64,000 nucleotides of DNA from Actinomycetales bacterium (GTDB lineage Bacteria > Actinomycetota > Actinomycetes > S36-B12), in the NCBI GenBank assembly GCA_016125355.1, contig WGLX01000009.1, positions 1 through 64,000 of the forward strand, written 5' to 3'. Every line of letters begins with the position of its first letter. The first letter of the stretch is position 1. This document shows positions 17,099-25,981 of the stretch, in pieces. The translations under genes were made by a program, and so were the position numbers. The notes beneath the pieces were generated by a model. It did no database searches and was not told where the DNA came from. It saw only the letters and a list, made by a program, of their open reading frames with translations.

Positions 17099-18745
17099 AT
17101 GGCCAGCGAACCGGAGGACAGGCGTGCGCGGATCCTCGACGCCGCAGCCCAGGTCTACGCGCAGCGCAGCATCGCGAACGCGAGCAAGCGCGACATCGCC
17201 CGGATCGCCGACACCTCGGTGCGTGCGGTCACCGAGGTGGGCGAGCACCGGGTCGACCTGCTCCGGGAAGTCGTCGAGGGACTGCCGTTCCCCCCGGTAG
17301 CCGAATCCATGGCGGCCCAGGCCCGGCACCCGAGCGAGCCAGCGCTCCAGGCCCTGCTGAGGGCCGCTCGCGACGTCCTCGGGGATCCCGGTGCGGCATG
17401 GGACCCGTTGGAGCTGCAGGCTCTCGTGTGCGCCCCGTACGACGAGGCCACCCGCGAGGTCGTCGCGGCCCGGCTGGCACTTCGGTGGGATGCTGCGCGC
17501 GAGGTGGTCCGGCAGCTCCGCGGAGCCGGCACCGACGACACGATCGGCGACGACGCGGCCGCCATGCACCTGATCGCCACGGGGCTCGGGCTGGCCGTGC
17601 TCGCGCCCGTCGCTGATCGGTGGAGCGATGCGCAGGCGTGGACGGCGCTCACGGCGCGCCTGCTGGAAACCATGGCCGCCGACTTGCCCGAGGACGCCGG
17701 GCCGCATCTTCGGTGGCGGGCGCGCATCGCGATGTCCGATGCGCCGTCGAGCATGGCCCACCTGCTTCGCGTGCTGTCGCTCCTCCAGGTCCACGTGGTC
17801 AGCGTTTTCACGGCCCCCCTCGGGGAGCGCGAGCAGCTCGTCGACCTGTTCCTCTCCGCGCCCGTCGACGTCGAGCGCTCGACGATCGTGCACGCGCTGG
17901 CTTCCGTGGGCTCCGACGTGATCGTCACCCGGGGTATCGAGAAGGACGCCGAGGACGTTGCGACCCGGGTCCTGCGCCTCAGCGCCCGGCTGGTGCAGCA
18001 CCCGGAGACCGTGCCCCAGGGGGTGGCCGACCTCGTCCTTGCGGATTCGTGGGAGGTCACGCCGTCGGTCGCGGGCGAGGACTCGTCGGCGCTCGTGATG
18101 CGCCTGCAGTGGACACCGGAGCGCCATGTCGTGCTGCGACGCGTCCGGGCGCCCTTCACGCCGACGGAGCGCCGACGCGCATCCGGCCTGCTGGCGCTCG
18201 TCGCCGAGCTGGCGGAGGTGCGCGGCGATGCCGACGCCTACGGATGGCGCGAGAACCTGCGTGACGGTCGCACGGTCGTGATCCGCCTGGCGCGGCCCGA
18301 GGACATGAGCGGCGTCGAGGCGTTGCACGATCGCTCCTCGGAGGAATCGCGGTTCCAGCGGTACTTCGCCCCGATGACGGAGTGGCGCGAGGACAACCTT
18401 CGGCGGATCTCCGGCGGGCACCGGGGTACGACGCTGGTGGCTACCGATGAGAGCGGCGATGTGATCGCCCTCGGCAACGTGTTCCCGCTCGGCCCGGACG
18501 AGGTCGAGAGCGCGGAGATCGCGGTGATCGTCGACGATGCCTGGCACCGCTGCGGCCTGGGCCGGCTCATGACCTCGCACCTGGTGGCGGTCGCCCGTCG
18601 CGCGGGCTTCGTCCGGCTCGTCGCCTATGTCCTCGCGGACAACGTGGCGATGCGGACCCTGCTCGACACGATGGACCTCGACTGGCAGGTCGAGCCGGAC
18701 GCCGATTTCGGCCCCGACGTCGTGCGCCTCACCGCGCCCCTCTGA
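17099..18745 (+). CDS. TetR-like regulator / ACT-like / GNAT acetyltransferase fusion
   Basis: A 548-residue protein. Residues about 8-55 resemble a TetR N-terminal helix-turn-helix (RARILDAAAQVYAQR then a short recognition region). About 70-210 is helical, like a TetR ligand-binding core. About 218-290 contains alternating beta/helix segments (LLQVHVVSVFTAP) suggestive of an ACT-type sensor. About 390-548 is a GNAT acetyltransferase with the acetyl-CoA loop WHRCGLGRLM near 482 and the protein-acetyltransferase-like ESRFQRYFAP near 418. It could bind a small molecule and acetylate a protein or metabolite; the substrate and DNA target are unknown. The fusion is uninterrupted in frame, so an assembly join of two genes is unlikely. 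Confidence 0.7.
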   Translation: MASEPEDRRARILDAAAQVYAQRSIANASKRDIARIADTSVRAVTEVGEHRVDLLREVVEGLPFPPVAESMAAQARHPSEPALQALLRAARDVLGDPGAAWDPLELQALVCAPYDEATREVVAARLALRWDAAREVVRQLRGAGTDDTIGDDAAAMHLIATGLGLAVLAPVADRWSDAQAWTALTARLLETMAADLPEDAGPHLRWRARIAMSDAPSSMAHLLRVLSLLQVHVVSVFTAPLGEREQLVDLFLSAPVDVERSTIVHALASVGSDVIVTRGIEKDAEDVATRVLRLSARLVQHPETVPQGVADLVLADSWEVTPSVAGEDSSALVMRLQWTPERHVVLRRVRAPFTPTERRRASGLLALVAELAEVRGDADAYGWRENLRDGRTVVIRLARPEDMSGVEALHDRSSEESRFQRYFAPMTEWREDNLRRISGGHRGTTLVATDESGDVIALGNVFPLGPDEVESAEIAVIVDDAWHRCGLGRLMTSHLVAVARRAGFVRLVAYVLADNVAMRTLLDTMDLDWQVEPDADFGPDVVRLTAPL

Positions 18746-18832
18746 CCCCATCGTCGAGTGGCCTGGTGGCGGCCGGAATTGCCACAATTCTCGCCGCCAC
18801 CAGGCCACTCAACGAGGGAGAGATGGGGGTCA
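18743..18832. terminator. Long hairpin between convergent genes
   Basis: An approximately 90-nt inverted repeat. Outer arms TGACCCCA (18743-18750) and TGGGGGTCA (18824-18832) contain the stop codons of the two convergent genes. Then an 18-bp perfect stem, 18756-18773 with 18793-18810, and an inner GAATT/AATTC stem around the 5-nt loop 18781-18785. There is no T-tract, so it is not a classical intrinsic terminator, but its position suits a bidirectional one. Confidence 0.6.
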
Positions 18833-20104
18833 GCGGGGCTCGAGGGCGTCCCGGATGGGGACGAGCTTCGCGGCCGACTCGGCGAGCTCATCGACGGGAT
18901 CCGAGCCCGCGACGATGCCGCACCCGGCGAACGAGCGGACCTCCCGGCGCTCCTGATCCACGAGCGCGCAGCGCAGTGCGATGCCGAACTCGCCGTCGCC
19001 GTGCCGGTCAAACCAGCCGACCGGGCCGGCGTAGCGTCCGCGGTCCATGCCCTCGAGCTCGTCGATGACGGACACGGCCCGCTCGGTGGGCGTTCCACAC
19101 ACCGCGGCCGTCGGGTGCAGCGAGGCAGCCAGGGCCAGCACCGTCGCCGAATCGGCGAGGCGGCCCGTGACATCGGTGGCCAGGTGCTGCACGTTCGACA
19201 GCTCCAGGACGTGCGGGCGGCTCGGCACGTCGAGATCGGTGCAGTGCGCCGCCAGTGCCTTCGCCACGGATCCCACGGCGTACTCGTGCTCGGCGATGTC
19301 CTTCCCGCTGGACAGCAGGGCCTTGGCCAGGCTGGCATCCGCCCGATCGTCACCGCGGCGCCGCACGGTGCCGGCCAGCACGCGGCTGGTGACGAGGTCC
19401 CCCATGCGTCGTACCAGCAGTTCCGGTGTTGCGCCCAGCAGGTCGCCGACACTGAAGGTCCAGCAGGTCGGATAGGCGTCCGCGAGGCGTAGCAGCAGGT
19501 GTCGCGGATCCAGCGGTCCGTCGACCACAGCCACGACGTCGCGCGCCAGGACGACCTTGTCCAGCTCGCCTGCCTGGATGCGGCGGACCGCCTCCCCGAC
19601 GGCCGACTGCCACTCGAGGGGACTGCGACTGCCCTCCGACCACGTCACGTAGAGCGGGGCCTCGGGTACGGACACCGGCGGCACCGACGGGCGCACCGCC
19701 GGGTCGCTGCCGATCACCGTCATCCAGGCCTGGCCGGCCCGGCGGCCGATGACCACCTGGGGCACCACGATCAGGGATGACGAGGAGTCCGCATCGAAGG
19801 AGAACGAGCCGAAGGCGACCGGTCCGGTCCCGGGCATGCTCACCGTGTCGTCGATCTCGAAGCGGGAGCAGAGTTCGGACCACCAGCGCTGCGCGCGGCT
19901 GAACCGCTCGGGACCGCGCACCTCGAGCTGTGCGGCGACTCCCCAGCCGATCAGTCCCTCGCCGCCCCGGACCCACGCGAGAGGGCCGCTGCGCGGCAGG
20001 CGCGCCAGCAGCTCGACGGGGTCCGTGATCGGGCGAGTGGTGACGAACACCCGCTCCGGCGACGGCTCCCCCGAGGACTGGGGCGTGGCGGCACGCGTGG
20101 TCAC
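18830..20104 (-). CDS. menF: Isochorismate synthase
   Basis: A 424-residue chorismate-binding enzyme. The KVVLARDVVA motif near residue 180, the ATPELLVRR region near 240, and C-terminal HPTAAVCGTP with GPVGWFDRHGDGEF match MenF/EntC isochorismate synthases. It supplies isochorismate to MenD. The GTG start is preceded at exactly 6 nt by TAGGCT. Divergent from menG across 61 bp. Confidence 0.9.
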   Translation of the reverse strand: MTTRAATPQSSGEPSPERVFVTTRPITDPVELLARLPRSGPLAWVRGGEGLIGWGVAAQLEVRGPERFSRAQRWWSELCSRFEIDDTVSMPGTGPVAFGSFSFDADSSSSLIVVPQVVIGRRAGQAWMTVIGSDPAVRPSVPPVSVPEAPLYVTWSEGSRSPLEWQSAVGEAVRRIQAGELDKVVLARDVVAVVDGPLDPRHLLLRLADAYPTCWTFSVGDLLGATPELLVRRMGDLVTSRVLAGTVRRRGDDRADASLAKALLSSGKDIAEHEYAVGSVAKALAAHCTDLDVPSRPHVLELSNVQHLATDVTGRLADSATVLALAASLHPTAAVCGTPTERAVSVIDELEGMDRGRYAGPVGWFDRHGDGEFGIALRCALVDQERREVRSFAGCGIVAGSDPVDELAESAAKLVPIRDALEPR

Positions 20105-20110
20105 CGGGCC

Positions 20111-20116
20111 AGCCTA
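20111..20116 (-). promoter_or_regulatory. -10 element of menF (leaderless type)
   Basis: Minus-strand TAGGCT, 6 nt, then the GTG start of menF. On the other strand GAGGAT lies 6 nt before the menG GTG at 20166, so both divergent genes may be leaderless. Confidence 0.45.
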
Positions 20117-20165
20117 GGGCTGGACCCTTCCGTCGGCGCGACGGGCGGGATGGGAGGATCGCCGC

Positions 20166-20885
20166 GTGACGCGCGCAGAGCTCGACAAGGACCCCGGCGA
20201 GGTTGCCGCGATGTTCGACGACGTGGCGGAGCGCTACGACATCACGAACGACGTGCTCTCCCTCGGCCAGACGCGGGCCTGGCGGCATGCGGTGGCTGAT
20301 GCCGTCGACGCGCAGCCGGGGGAGCGCGTGCTCGATCTTGCGGCCGGGACCGGCACGTCGAGCATCCCCTTCGCCCGCCACGGCGCCTTCGTCGTGCCCA
20401 CGGACTTCTCGCTCGGCATGCTGCAGGTCGGCAAGCGCCGACTGCCCTACCTGCCGTTCGTGGCGGGCGACGGCATGCACCTCCCGTTCAAGGACGGTGC
20501 GTTCGACGCGGCCACGATCTCCTTCGGACTGCGCAACATCCACGACCGTATGGCCGGCCTCCGGGAGCTGCTGCGCGTGGTGCGCCCGGGAGGTCGGCTC
20601 GTCGTCTGCGAGTTCTCGCACCCCACGTGGCCGCCGTTCCGCGCGCTGTACTCCGAGTACCTCATGAAGGCCCTGCCCCAGGTGGCTCGGCGCACGTCGA
20701 GCAACCCGGATGCCTACGTCTACCTGGCCGAGTCGATCCGCGCCTGGCCGGATCAGCGGGGCCTGGCCGCCGACCTCATGACTGCGGGCTGGGAGAGGGT
20801 GCAGTGGCGCAACCTCTCGGGCGGGATCGTGGCGCTGCATCGGGCCGTGCGCCCTCTGGGGGGTCAGGCGGGGGTGTCTGCGTGA
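20166..20885 (+). CDS. menG: Demethylmenaquinone methyltransferase (UbiE/MenG)
   Basis: A 239-residue class I SAM methyltransferase. The family motif [17 protein letters not shown] near residue 23, the SAM loop [11 protein letters not shown] near 58, and GLRNIHDR near 123 identify UbiE/MenG, which performs the last step of menaquinone synthesis. The GTG start follows a -10-like GAGGAT by 6 nt. Its stop is about 75 nt before nuoA, with the Rex-type operator in between. Confidence 0.93.
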   Translation: MTRAELDKDPGEVAAMFDDVAERYDITNDVLSLGQTRAWRHAVADAVDAQPGERVLDLAAGTGTSSIPFARHGAFVVPTDFSLGMLQVGKRRLPYLPFVAGDGMHLPFKDGAFDAATISFGLRNIHDRMAGLRELLRVVRPGGRLVVCEFSHPTWPPFRALYSEYLMKALPQVARRTSSNPDAYVYLAESIRAWPDQRGLAADLMTAGWERVQWRNLSGGIVALHRAVRPLGGQAGVSA

Positions 20886-20899
20886 TGTCGGCAGCCCAC

Positions 20900-20931
20900 T
20901 ATGCTGGGCCCGGTCGTGAAGTGATTCACAT
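20900..20931 (+). promoter_or_regulatory. nuo promoter with Rex operator
   Basis: A -10-like TATGCT (20900-20905) is followed by an 18-bp near-palindrome at 20914-20931, TCGTGAA-GTGA-TTCACAT. It matches 12 of the 14 fixed positions of the Rex box TTGTGAA-N4-TTCACAA, and the inner GTGAA/TTCAC arms are perfect. It sits at the expected transcription start, where a bound repressor would block nuo. The -35 is poor. Direct Rex control of nuo is established in Streptomyces. Confidence 0.75.
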
Positions 20932-20958
20932 TTGCGCAATTCGTGAGGAGCATCGGGC

Positions 20959-21318
20959 GTGAACGTCTACACCCCCATCCTCGTCCTCGGGCTTCTCGCC
21001 TTCGGGTTCTCCGTGTTCTCGGTGGCGGTGGCGTCGATCACGGGACCCAAGCGCTACAACCGGGCGAAGTACGACGCGTACGAGTGCGGTATCGAGCCGA
21101 CGCCCCAGCCCATCGGCGGGGGTCGGTTCCCGGTCAAGTACTACCTGACCGCGATGCTCTTCATCGTCTTCGACATCGAAATCGTCTTCCTGTACCCGTG
21201 GGCGGTGGCGTTCGACCAGCTCGCCCTGTTCGGGTTGATCGAGATGTTCCTGTTCATCATCACCGTCCTCGTCGTCTACGCGTACGTGTGGCGGCGGCGT
21301 GGGCTCGAGTGGGACTGA
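20959..21318 (+). CDS. nuoA: NADH-quinone oxidoreductase subunit A
   Basis: A 119-residue complex I membrane subunit with three transmembrane helices (about 4-24, 60-82, 88-110) and the conserved cysteine loop YECGIEP near residue 40 that faces the quinone entry site. First gene of the operon. The GTG start is supported by GAGGAGCATC upstream and lies 28 nt after the Rex box. Confidence 0.96.
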   Translation: MNVYTPILVLGLLAFGFSVFSVAVASITGPKRYNRAKYDAYECGIEPTPQPIGGGRFPVKYYLTAMLFIVFDIEIVFLYPWAVAFDQLALFGLIEMFLFIITVLVVYAYVWRRRGLEWD

Positions 21319-21329
21319 CGGAGTAGGTC

Positions 21330-21884
21330 ATGGGTCTTGAGGAGTCACTGCCGTCCGGCGTTCTGCTGACGACGGTCGAGAAGTTCGCCGGCTACGCCCG
21401 CAAGGGCTCCCTGTGGCCGGCCACCTTCGGCCTGGCGTGCTGCGCCATCGAGATGATGGCTGCGGGCGGGCCACGCTTCGACATCGCGCGGTACGGCATG
21501 GAGGTGTTCCGCGCCTCGCCTCGGCAGGCCGACCTGATGATCGTCGCCGGCCGGGTGAGCCAGAAGATGGCTCCGGTGCTGCGGCAGATCTACGACCAGA
21601 TGCCGAACCCGAAGTGGGTCATCTCGATGGGCGTCTGTGCGTCCAGCGGCGGGATGTTCAACAACTACGCGATTGTCCAGGGCGTCGACCACGTCGTGCC
21701 CGTCGACATCTACCTGCCCGGATGTCCGCCGAGGCCCGAGATGCTGTTCGACGCCATCTTGAAGCTGCACCAGAAGATCCAGGACACCAAGCTCGGGGCG
21801 CATCGTCGCGAGGAGATCGCCGAGATCGAGCAGGTGGCCCTGACGGCCCCCTCGACGCTGGAGATGAAGGGACTTCTGCGATGA
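21330..21884 (+). CDS. nuoB: NADH-quinone oxidoreductase subunit B
   Basis: A 184-residue peripheral-arm subunit that carries the terminal [4Fe-4S] cluster N2. Its ligands are visible as the tandem cysteines of LACCAIEMM near residue 35, the Cys of MGVCASSGG near 100 and the Cys of LPGCPPRPE near 130. Four-base overlap with nuoC. A shorter paralogue lies at 43902. Confidence 0.97.
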   Translation: MGLEESLPSGVLLTTVEKFAGYARKGSLWPATFGLACCAIEMMAAGGPRFDIARYGMEVFRASPRQADLMIVAGRVSQKMAPVLRQIYDQMPNPKWVISMGVCASSGGMFNNYAIVQGVDHVVPVDIYLPGCPPRPEMLFDAILKLHQKIQDTKLGAHRREEIAEIEQVALTAPSTLEMKGLLR

Positions 21885-22585
21885 CCGACGCTCCCGTCCC
21901 GGCAGTGCCGGAGGGCGTGCACGAGCTCGACATCATCGGGGTCCGCCATGGTGCCTTCGGTGCGAGCGGCAGCGGTGACACCAGCGGCTTCGGCGGCCTC
22001 GTCGAGCCGATCGTCATGCCGGCGCCCGCGACCCGACCCTTCGGGGGCTGGTTCGACGAGGTGTCCGACGAGATCGAGCTCTCGCTCGAGGCGCGCAACC
22101 TGCCCGCCACCGGCGTGATCGAGAAGGTCGTCATCCATCGCGGCGAGATCACCTACCACGTGCGACGCGAGCACCTCGTGGCCTTCGCCACGGCGCTGCG
22201 AGACGAGCCGGGCCTGCGCTTCGAGCTGTGCCTCGGGGTCGACGGCGTGCACTACCCCGACGAGGAGGGCCGCGAGCTGCACGCGGTCTACCACTTCCTG
22301 TCGATCACTCATAACAACCGCGTCAGGGTCGAGGTGTCCGTACCGGACGGCGACCCGGTCATCCCGTCGCTCGTCGCGCTGTTCCCCACGCTGGACTGGC
22401 ACGAGCGCGAGACGTGGGACATGTTCGGCATCGTCTTCGAGGGCCATCCCGCCCTGACCCGCATCCTCATGCCCGACGACTGGCCGGGCCACCCGCAGCG
22501 GAAGGACTACCCGCTCGGCGGCATCCCGGTCGAGTTCAAGGGCGCCACCACCCCACCCCCGGACCAGCGGAGGTCGTACAACTGA
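21881..22585 (+). CDS. nuoC: NADH-quinone oxidoreductase subunit C
   Basis: A 234-residue 30-kDa subunit. The signature [19 protein letters not shown] near residue 175 is intact. The N-terminal 70 residues form a Gly/Pro-rich extension that is longer than in enteric enzymes but usual in actinobacteria. The ATG overlaps the nuoB stop and the stop overlaps the nuoD start (TGATG). Confidence 0.95.
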   Translation: MTDAPVPAVPEGVHELDIIGVRHGAFGASGSGDTSGFGGLVEPIVMPAPATRPFGGWFDEVSDEIELSLEARNLPATGVIEKVVIHRGEITYHVRREHLVAFATALRDEPGLRFELCLGVDGVHYPDEEGRELHAVYHFLSITHNNRVRVEVSVPDGDPVIPSLVALFPTLDWHERETWDMFGIVFEGHPALTRILMPDDWPGHPQRKDYPLGGIPVEFKGATTPPPDQRRSYN

Positions 22586-23973
22586 TGTCGACCGACAATG
22601 TCACCTACAGCTCCGCCGACGAGCCGGACGTCGAGTACTCCTCGGCTGACGAGGGCCCCGACGCCTACTCCGGCTCCTACGAGACCACCGAGGGGCGCGT
22701 CTACACCGTGTCCGGCGGCGACTGGGACACCATCTCCCCGGCACCGGAGGGCGAGCACGACCGCATCGTCGTGAACATGGGTCCCCAGCACCCGTCGACG
22801 CACGGCGTCCTCCGCCTGATCCTCGAGATCGACGGCGAGAACGTCACCGAGGCCCGCGCCGGCATCGGCTACCTGCACACCGGCATCGAGAAGAACATGG
22901 AGTTCCGCTCGTGGGTGCAGGGCGTCACCTTCGTGACGCGCATGGACTACCTCACGCCCATGTTCAACGAGACCGCCTACTGCCTCGCCGTCGAGAAGGC
23001 CCTCGACATCACCGAGCAGGTCCCCGAGCGCGCCACCGTCATCCGCGTCATCATGATGGAGCTCAACCGGATCGCCTCCCATCTGGTGGCGCTGGCCACG
23101 GGCGGCATGGAGCTCGGTGCCCTCACCGCGATGGAGTTCGGCTTCCGCGAGCGCGAGCTCGTTCTCGACATCTTCGAGATGGTCTCGGGCCTGCGGATGA
23201 ACAGCGCATACGTGCGTCCGGGCGGCGTGGCCCAGGACCTGCCGCCGGGCGGGGAGCAGAAGATCCGCGACACGATCCCGCTGCTGCGCAAGCGGCTGAA
23301 GGACACCGCCGACCTGCTTGTCGACAACAGCATCTGGATGGGACGCACCGTCGGCATCGGCTACCTCGACCTCGCCGGCTGCATGGCGCTGGGCATCACC
23401 GGCCCGATCCTCCGGTCGACCGGCCTGCCGTACGACCTGCGGAAGGCGCAGCCGTACTGCGGCTACGAGAACTACGAGTTCGACGTCATCACCAAGGACA
23501 CGTCCGACGTCTACGGCCGCTTCCTGATCCGCATCGAGGAGATGGAGCAGTCGCTGCGCATCGTCGAGCAGGCACTGGACCGGCTCAAGCCGGGCCCGGT
23601 GATGGTCGAGGACAAGAAGATCGCGTGGCCCGCCCAGCTGTCGATCGGCAGCGACGGCCAGGGCAACTCCCCGGAGCACATCCAGAAGATCATGGCCGAG
23701 TCGATGGAGGCACTCATCCATCACTTCAAGCTGGTCACCGAGGGCTTCCGGGTCCCCACGGGTCAGGTGTACGCCGCGGTGGAGTCGCCCAAGGGCGAGC
23801 TCGGCTGCCACCTCGTCAGCTCCGGAGGTACCCGTCCCTACCGGGTGCACTTCCGGGATCCGTCGTTCACCAACCTCCAGTCGGTCGCGGCGATGTCCGA
23901 GGGCAGCATGATCTCGGACGTCATCGCCGCCGTCGCCAGCATCGACCCCGTCATGGGCGGCGTGGACCGCTAG
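22585..23973 (+). CDS. nuoD: NADH-quinone oxidoreductase subunit D
   Basis: A 462-residue 49-kDa subunit that lines the quinone pocket with Nuo[16 protein letters not shown] near residue 65 carries the conserved quinone-contacting histidine. The first 55 residues are an acidic, Ser/Tyr-rich extension with a duplicated YSSADE motif. The C-terminus DPVMGGVDR is complete. Confidence 0.96.
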   Translation: MSTDNVTYSSADEPDVEYSSADEGPDAYSGSYETTEGRVYTVSGGDWDTISPAPEGEHDRIVVNMGPQHPSTHGVLRLILEIDGENVTEARAGIGYLHTGIEKNMEFRSWVQGVTFVTRMDYLTPMFNETAYCLAVEKALDITEQVPERATVIRVIMMELNRIASHLVALATGGMELGALTAMEFGFRERELVLDIFEMVSGLRMNSAYVRPGGVAQDLPPGGEQKIRDTIPLLRKRLKDTADLLVDNSIWMGRTVGIGYLDLAGCMALGITGPILRSTGLPYDLRKAQPYCGYENYEFDVITKDTSDVYGRFLIRIEEMEQSLRIVEQALDRLKPGPVMVEDKKIAWPAQLSIGSDGQGNSPEHIQKIMAESMEALIHHFKLVTEGFRVPTGQVYAAVESPKGELGCHLVSSGGTRPYRVHFRDPSFTNLQSVAAMSEGSMISDVIAAVASIDPVMGGVDR

Positions 23974-23996
23974 GAACCAGGAAGCGAAGAGACCAG

Positions 23997-24677
23997 ATGC
24001 CAATCAGCGACACCACTCGCGACCAGCTCCAGGAGCTCGTCGCGCGCTACCCGCGCCCGCGCTCCGCCCTGATGCCGATGCTGCACCTGGTCCAGAGCCT
24101 CGAGGGTGAGGTGACCTCCGAGGGCATCGCCGCGTGTGCGGAGGCGGCCGGCGTCAGCGCCGCGGAGGCCACGGCGGTGGCCTCCTTCTACACGATGTAC
24201 AAGCGCAAGCCGGTGGGCAAGCACCACATCGGCGTCTGCACCAACACGATGTGCGGCCTCCTCGGCGGCGACGAGGTGTACGCGGCGGTGAGCGAGCGTC
24301 TCGGCGTCGGCCACGACGAGCCGACCGCCGATGGCGAGTTCTGGCTCGAGCGCATCGAGTGCCAGGCGGCCTGCACGCACGCGCCCGTCATGACGGTGGA
24401 CTGGGAGTACATGGACGACGTCACCCCGACGTCCGCCGTCGACGTCATCGACCGACTGGCCCGCGGCGAGGAGGTCCGCTCCACCCGGGGCCCCGTGATC
24501 CGCGACTTCCGCGCCTCCGAGCACAGCCTGGCGTTCCCCGAGGACGGGCTCGCGGCTGAGGGCACGCCCGTGGACGAGAAGATGCTGGTCGGCCTGAGGC
24601 TCGCGAGGGAGCTGGGCATGGCCGCGCCGGACGCCCCGGTGGCCGGCACCACCAACGACGCCGGACAGGAGGGCTGA
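23997..24677 (+). CDS. nuoE: NADH-quinone oxidoreductase subunit E
   Basis: A 226-residue 24-kDa subunit. The four [2Fe-2S] N1a ligands are in CTNTMC (near residue 80) and CQAAC (near 122). A C-terminal extension after about 170 resembles that of other actinobacterial NuoE proteins. ATG 23997 is chosen after AGGAAGCGAAGAG; the long upstream in-frame reading is nuoD in another frame. Confidence 0.94.
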   Translation: MPISDTTRDQLQELVARYPRPRSALMPMLHLVQSLEGEVTSEGIAACAEAAGVSAAEATAVASFYTMYKRKPVGKHHIGVCTNTMCGLLGGDEVYAAVSERLGVGHDEPTADGEFWLERIECQAACTHAPVMTVDWEYMDDVTPTSAVDVIDRLARGEEVRSTRGPVIRDFRASEHSLAFPEDGLAAEGTPVDEKMLVGLRLARELGMAAPDAPVAGTTNDAGQEG

Positions 24678-24679
24678 CC

Positions 24680-25981
24680 GTGGCGCTGACCCCCGTCATC
24701 ACCGAGCACTGGGACGATCCGGAGCTCTTCACCATCGACGGCTACCGGCGACACGGAGGGTACCGCGCGCTGGAGTCCGCGATCCATCAGGACCCCGACG
24801 CGCTCATCGCCCTGGTGAAGGACTCCGGACTCCGTGGCCGCGGTGGCGCAGGCTTCCCCACCGGCCTGAAGTGGAGCTTCGTCCCGCAGGACGGCAAGCC
24901 GCACTACCTCGTGGTCAATGGCGACGAGTCCGAGCCGGGTGCCTGCAAGGACATCCCGATCATGCTTGCCAACCCGCACTCGCTGGTCGAGGGCGTCATC
25001 ATCACCTCGTACGCGATCCGCGCGAACCACGCCTTCATCTACATCCGCGGTGAGGTGCCCGAGGCCATCCGTCGCGTGGCGAATGCCGTGCGTGAGGCGC
25101 GCGAGGCCGGCTACATCGGCAAGAACATCCTCGGCAGCGGGTTCGACCTCGACGTGGTCGTGCACGCCGGGGCCGGCGCCTACATCTGCGGCGAGGAGAC
25201 CGCGCTGCTCGACTCGCTCGAGGGCTTCCGCGGGCAACCCCGGCTCAAGCCGCCGTTCCCCGCGGTGGCCGGCCTCTACGCGGCGCCGACCGTCATCAAC
25301 AACGTCGAGACGATCTGCAACATCCCGTACCTCGTCGATCGGGGCGTGGACTGGTTCCGGCAGTTCGGCACGGAGAAGTCCCCGGGCTTCAAGGTCTTCG
25401 CGATCTCCGGTCACGTCAACCGACCCGGCATCTACGAGGCCCCGCTCGGCATCACGATGCGTGAGCTGCTCGACTACGCCGGGGGCATGCGCGATGGACG
25501 CGAGGTCAAGTTCTGGCTTCCGGGCGGGTCGTCTGTCCCGATGCTCACCGCGGATCACCTCGACCTCCCGCTGACCTACGAGGACATCGCGGCCGCCGGC
25601 AGCATGCTCGGGACGGGCACGCCGATGCTCTTCGACGACACCGTGAGCGTCGTGAAGGCGGTCACCCGGTGGCTGGAGTTCTACAAGCACGAGTCCTGCG
25701 GCCAGTGCACCCCGTGCCGTGAGGGCACCTACTTCATCACCGGAACCCTCGAGCGGTTCGAGGAGGGGCACGGCACGGACAGGGAGATGGACACCCTCGC
25801 CGACCTGTGCGGGCAGATCTCCGGCCGCTCCTTCTGCGCCCTCGGCGATGCCGCGGCGACTCCCTACCCGGCCGCCATGAAGTACTTCCGCGACGAGTTC
25901 GTCGCGGCGACCAGCACGCCGGTGGACCAGCAGTTCGACCCAGCGGCGTCCTACGTGTTCTCGGGAGCGATTGCGCGATGA
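24680..25981 (+). CDS. nuoF: NADH-quinone oxidoreductase subunit F (NADH-binding)
   Basis: A 433-residue 51-kDa subunit. The NADH/FMN site [15 protein letters not shown] near residue 55, and the N3 [4Fe-4S] ligands [13 protein letters not shown] near 338 plus the Cys of RSFCALGD near 383, are all present. It receives hydride from NADH. GTG start two bases after nuoE; the stop overlaps nuoG by four bases. Confidence 0.97.
   Translation: MALTPVITEHWDDPELFTIDGYRRHGGYRALESAIHQDPDALIALVKDSGLRGRGGAGFPTGLKWSFVPQDGKPHYLVVNGDESEPGACKDIPIMLANPHSLVEGVIITSYAIRANHAFIYIRGEVPEAIRRVANAVREAREAGYIGKNILGSGFDLDVVVHAGAGAYICGEETALLDSLEGFRGQPRLKPPFPAVAGLYAAPTVINNVETICNIPYLVDRGVDWFRQFGTEKSPGFKVFAISGHVNRPGIYEAPLGITMRELLDYAGGMRDGREVKFWLPGGSSVPMLTADHLDLPLTYEDIAAAGSMLGTGTPMLFDDTVSVVKAVTRWLEFYKHESCGQCTPCREGTYFITGTLERFEEGHGTDREMDTLADLCGQISGRSFCALGDAAATPYPAAMKYFRDEFVAATSTPVDQQFDPAASYVFSGAIAR

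Noticed and set aside
16466-18808. Open reading frame of 780 codons on the minus strand across menD and the TetR/GNAT gene
   Set aside because: Its translation is Arg/His/Gly/Asp-rich with no fold-like pattern, and both plus-strand genes have clear family motifs; it is a high-GC shadow frame.
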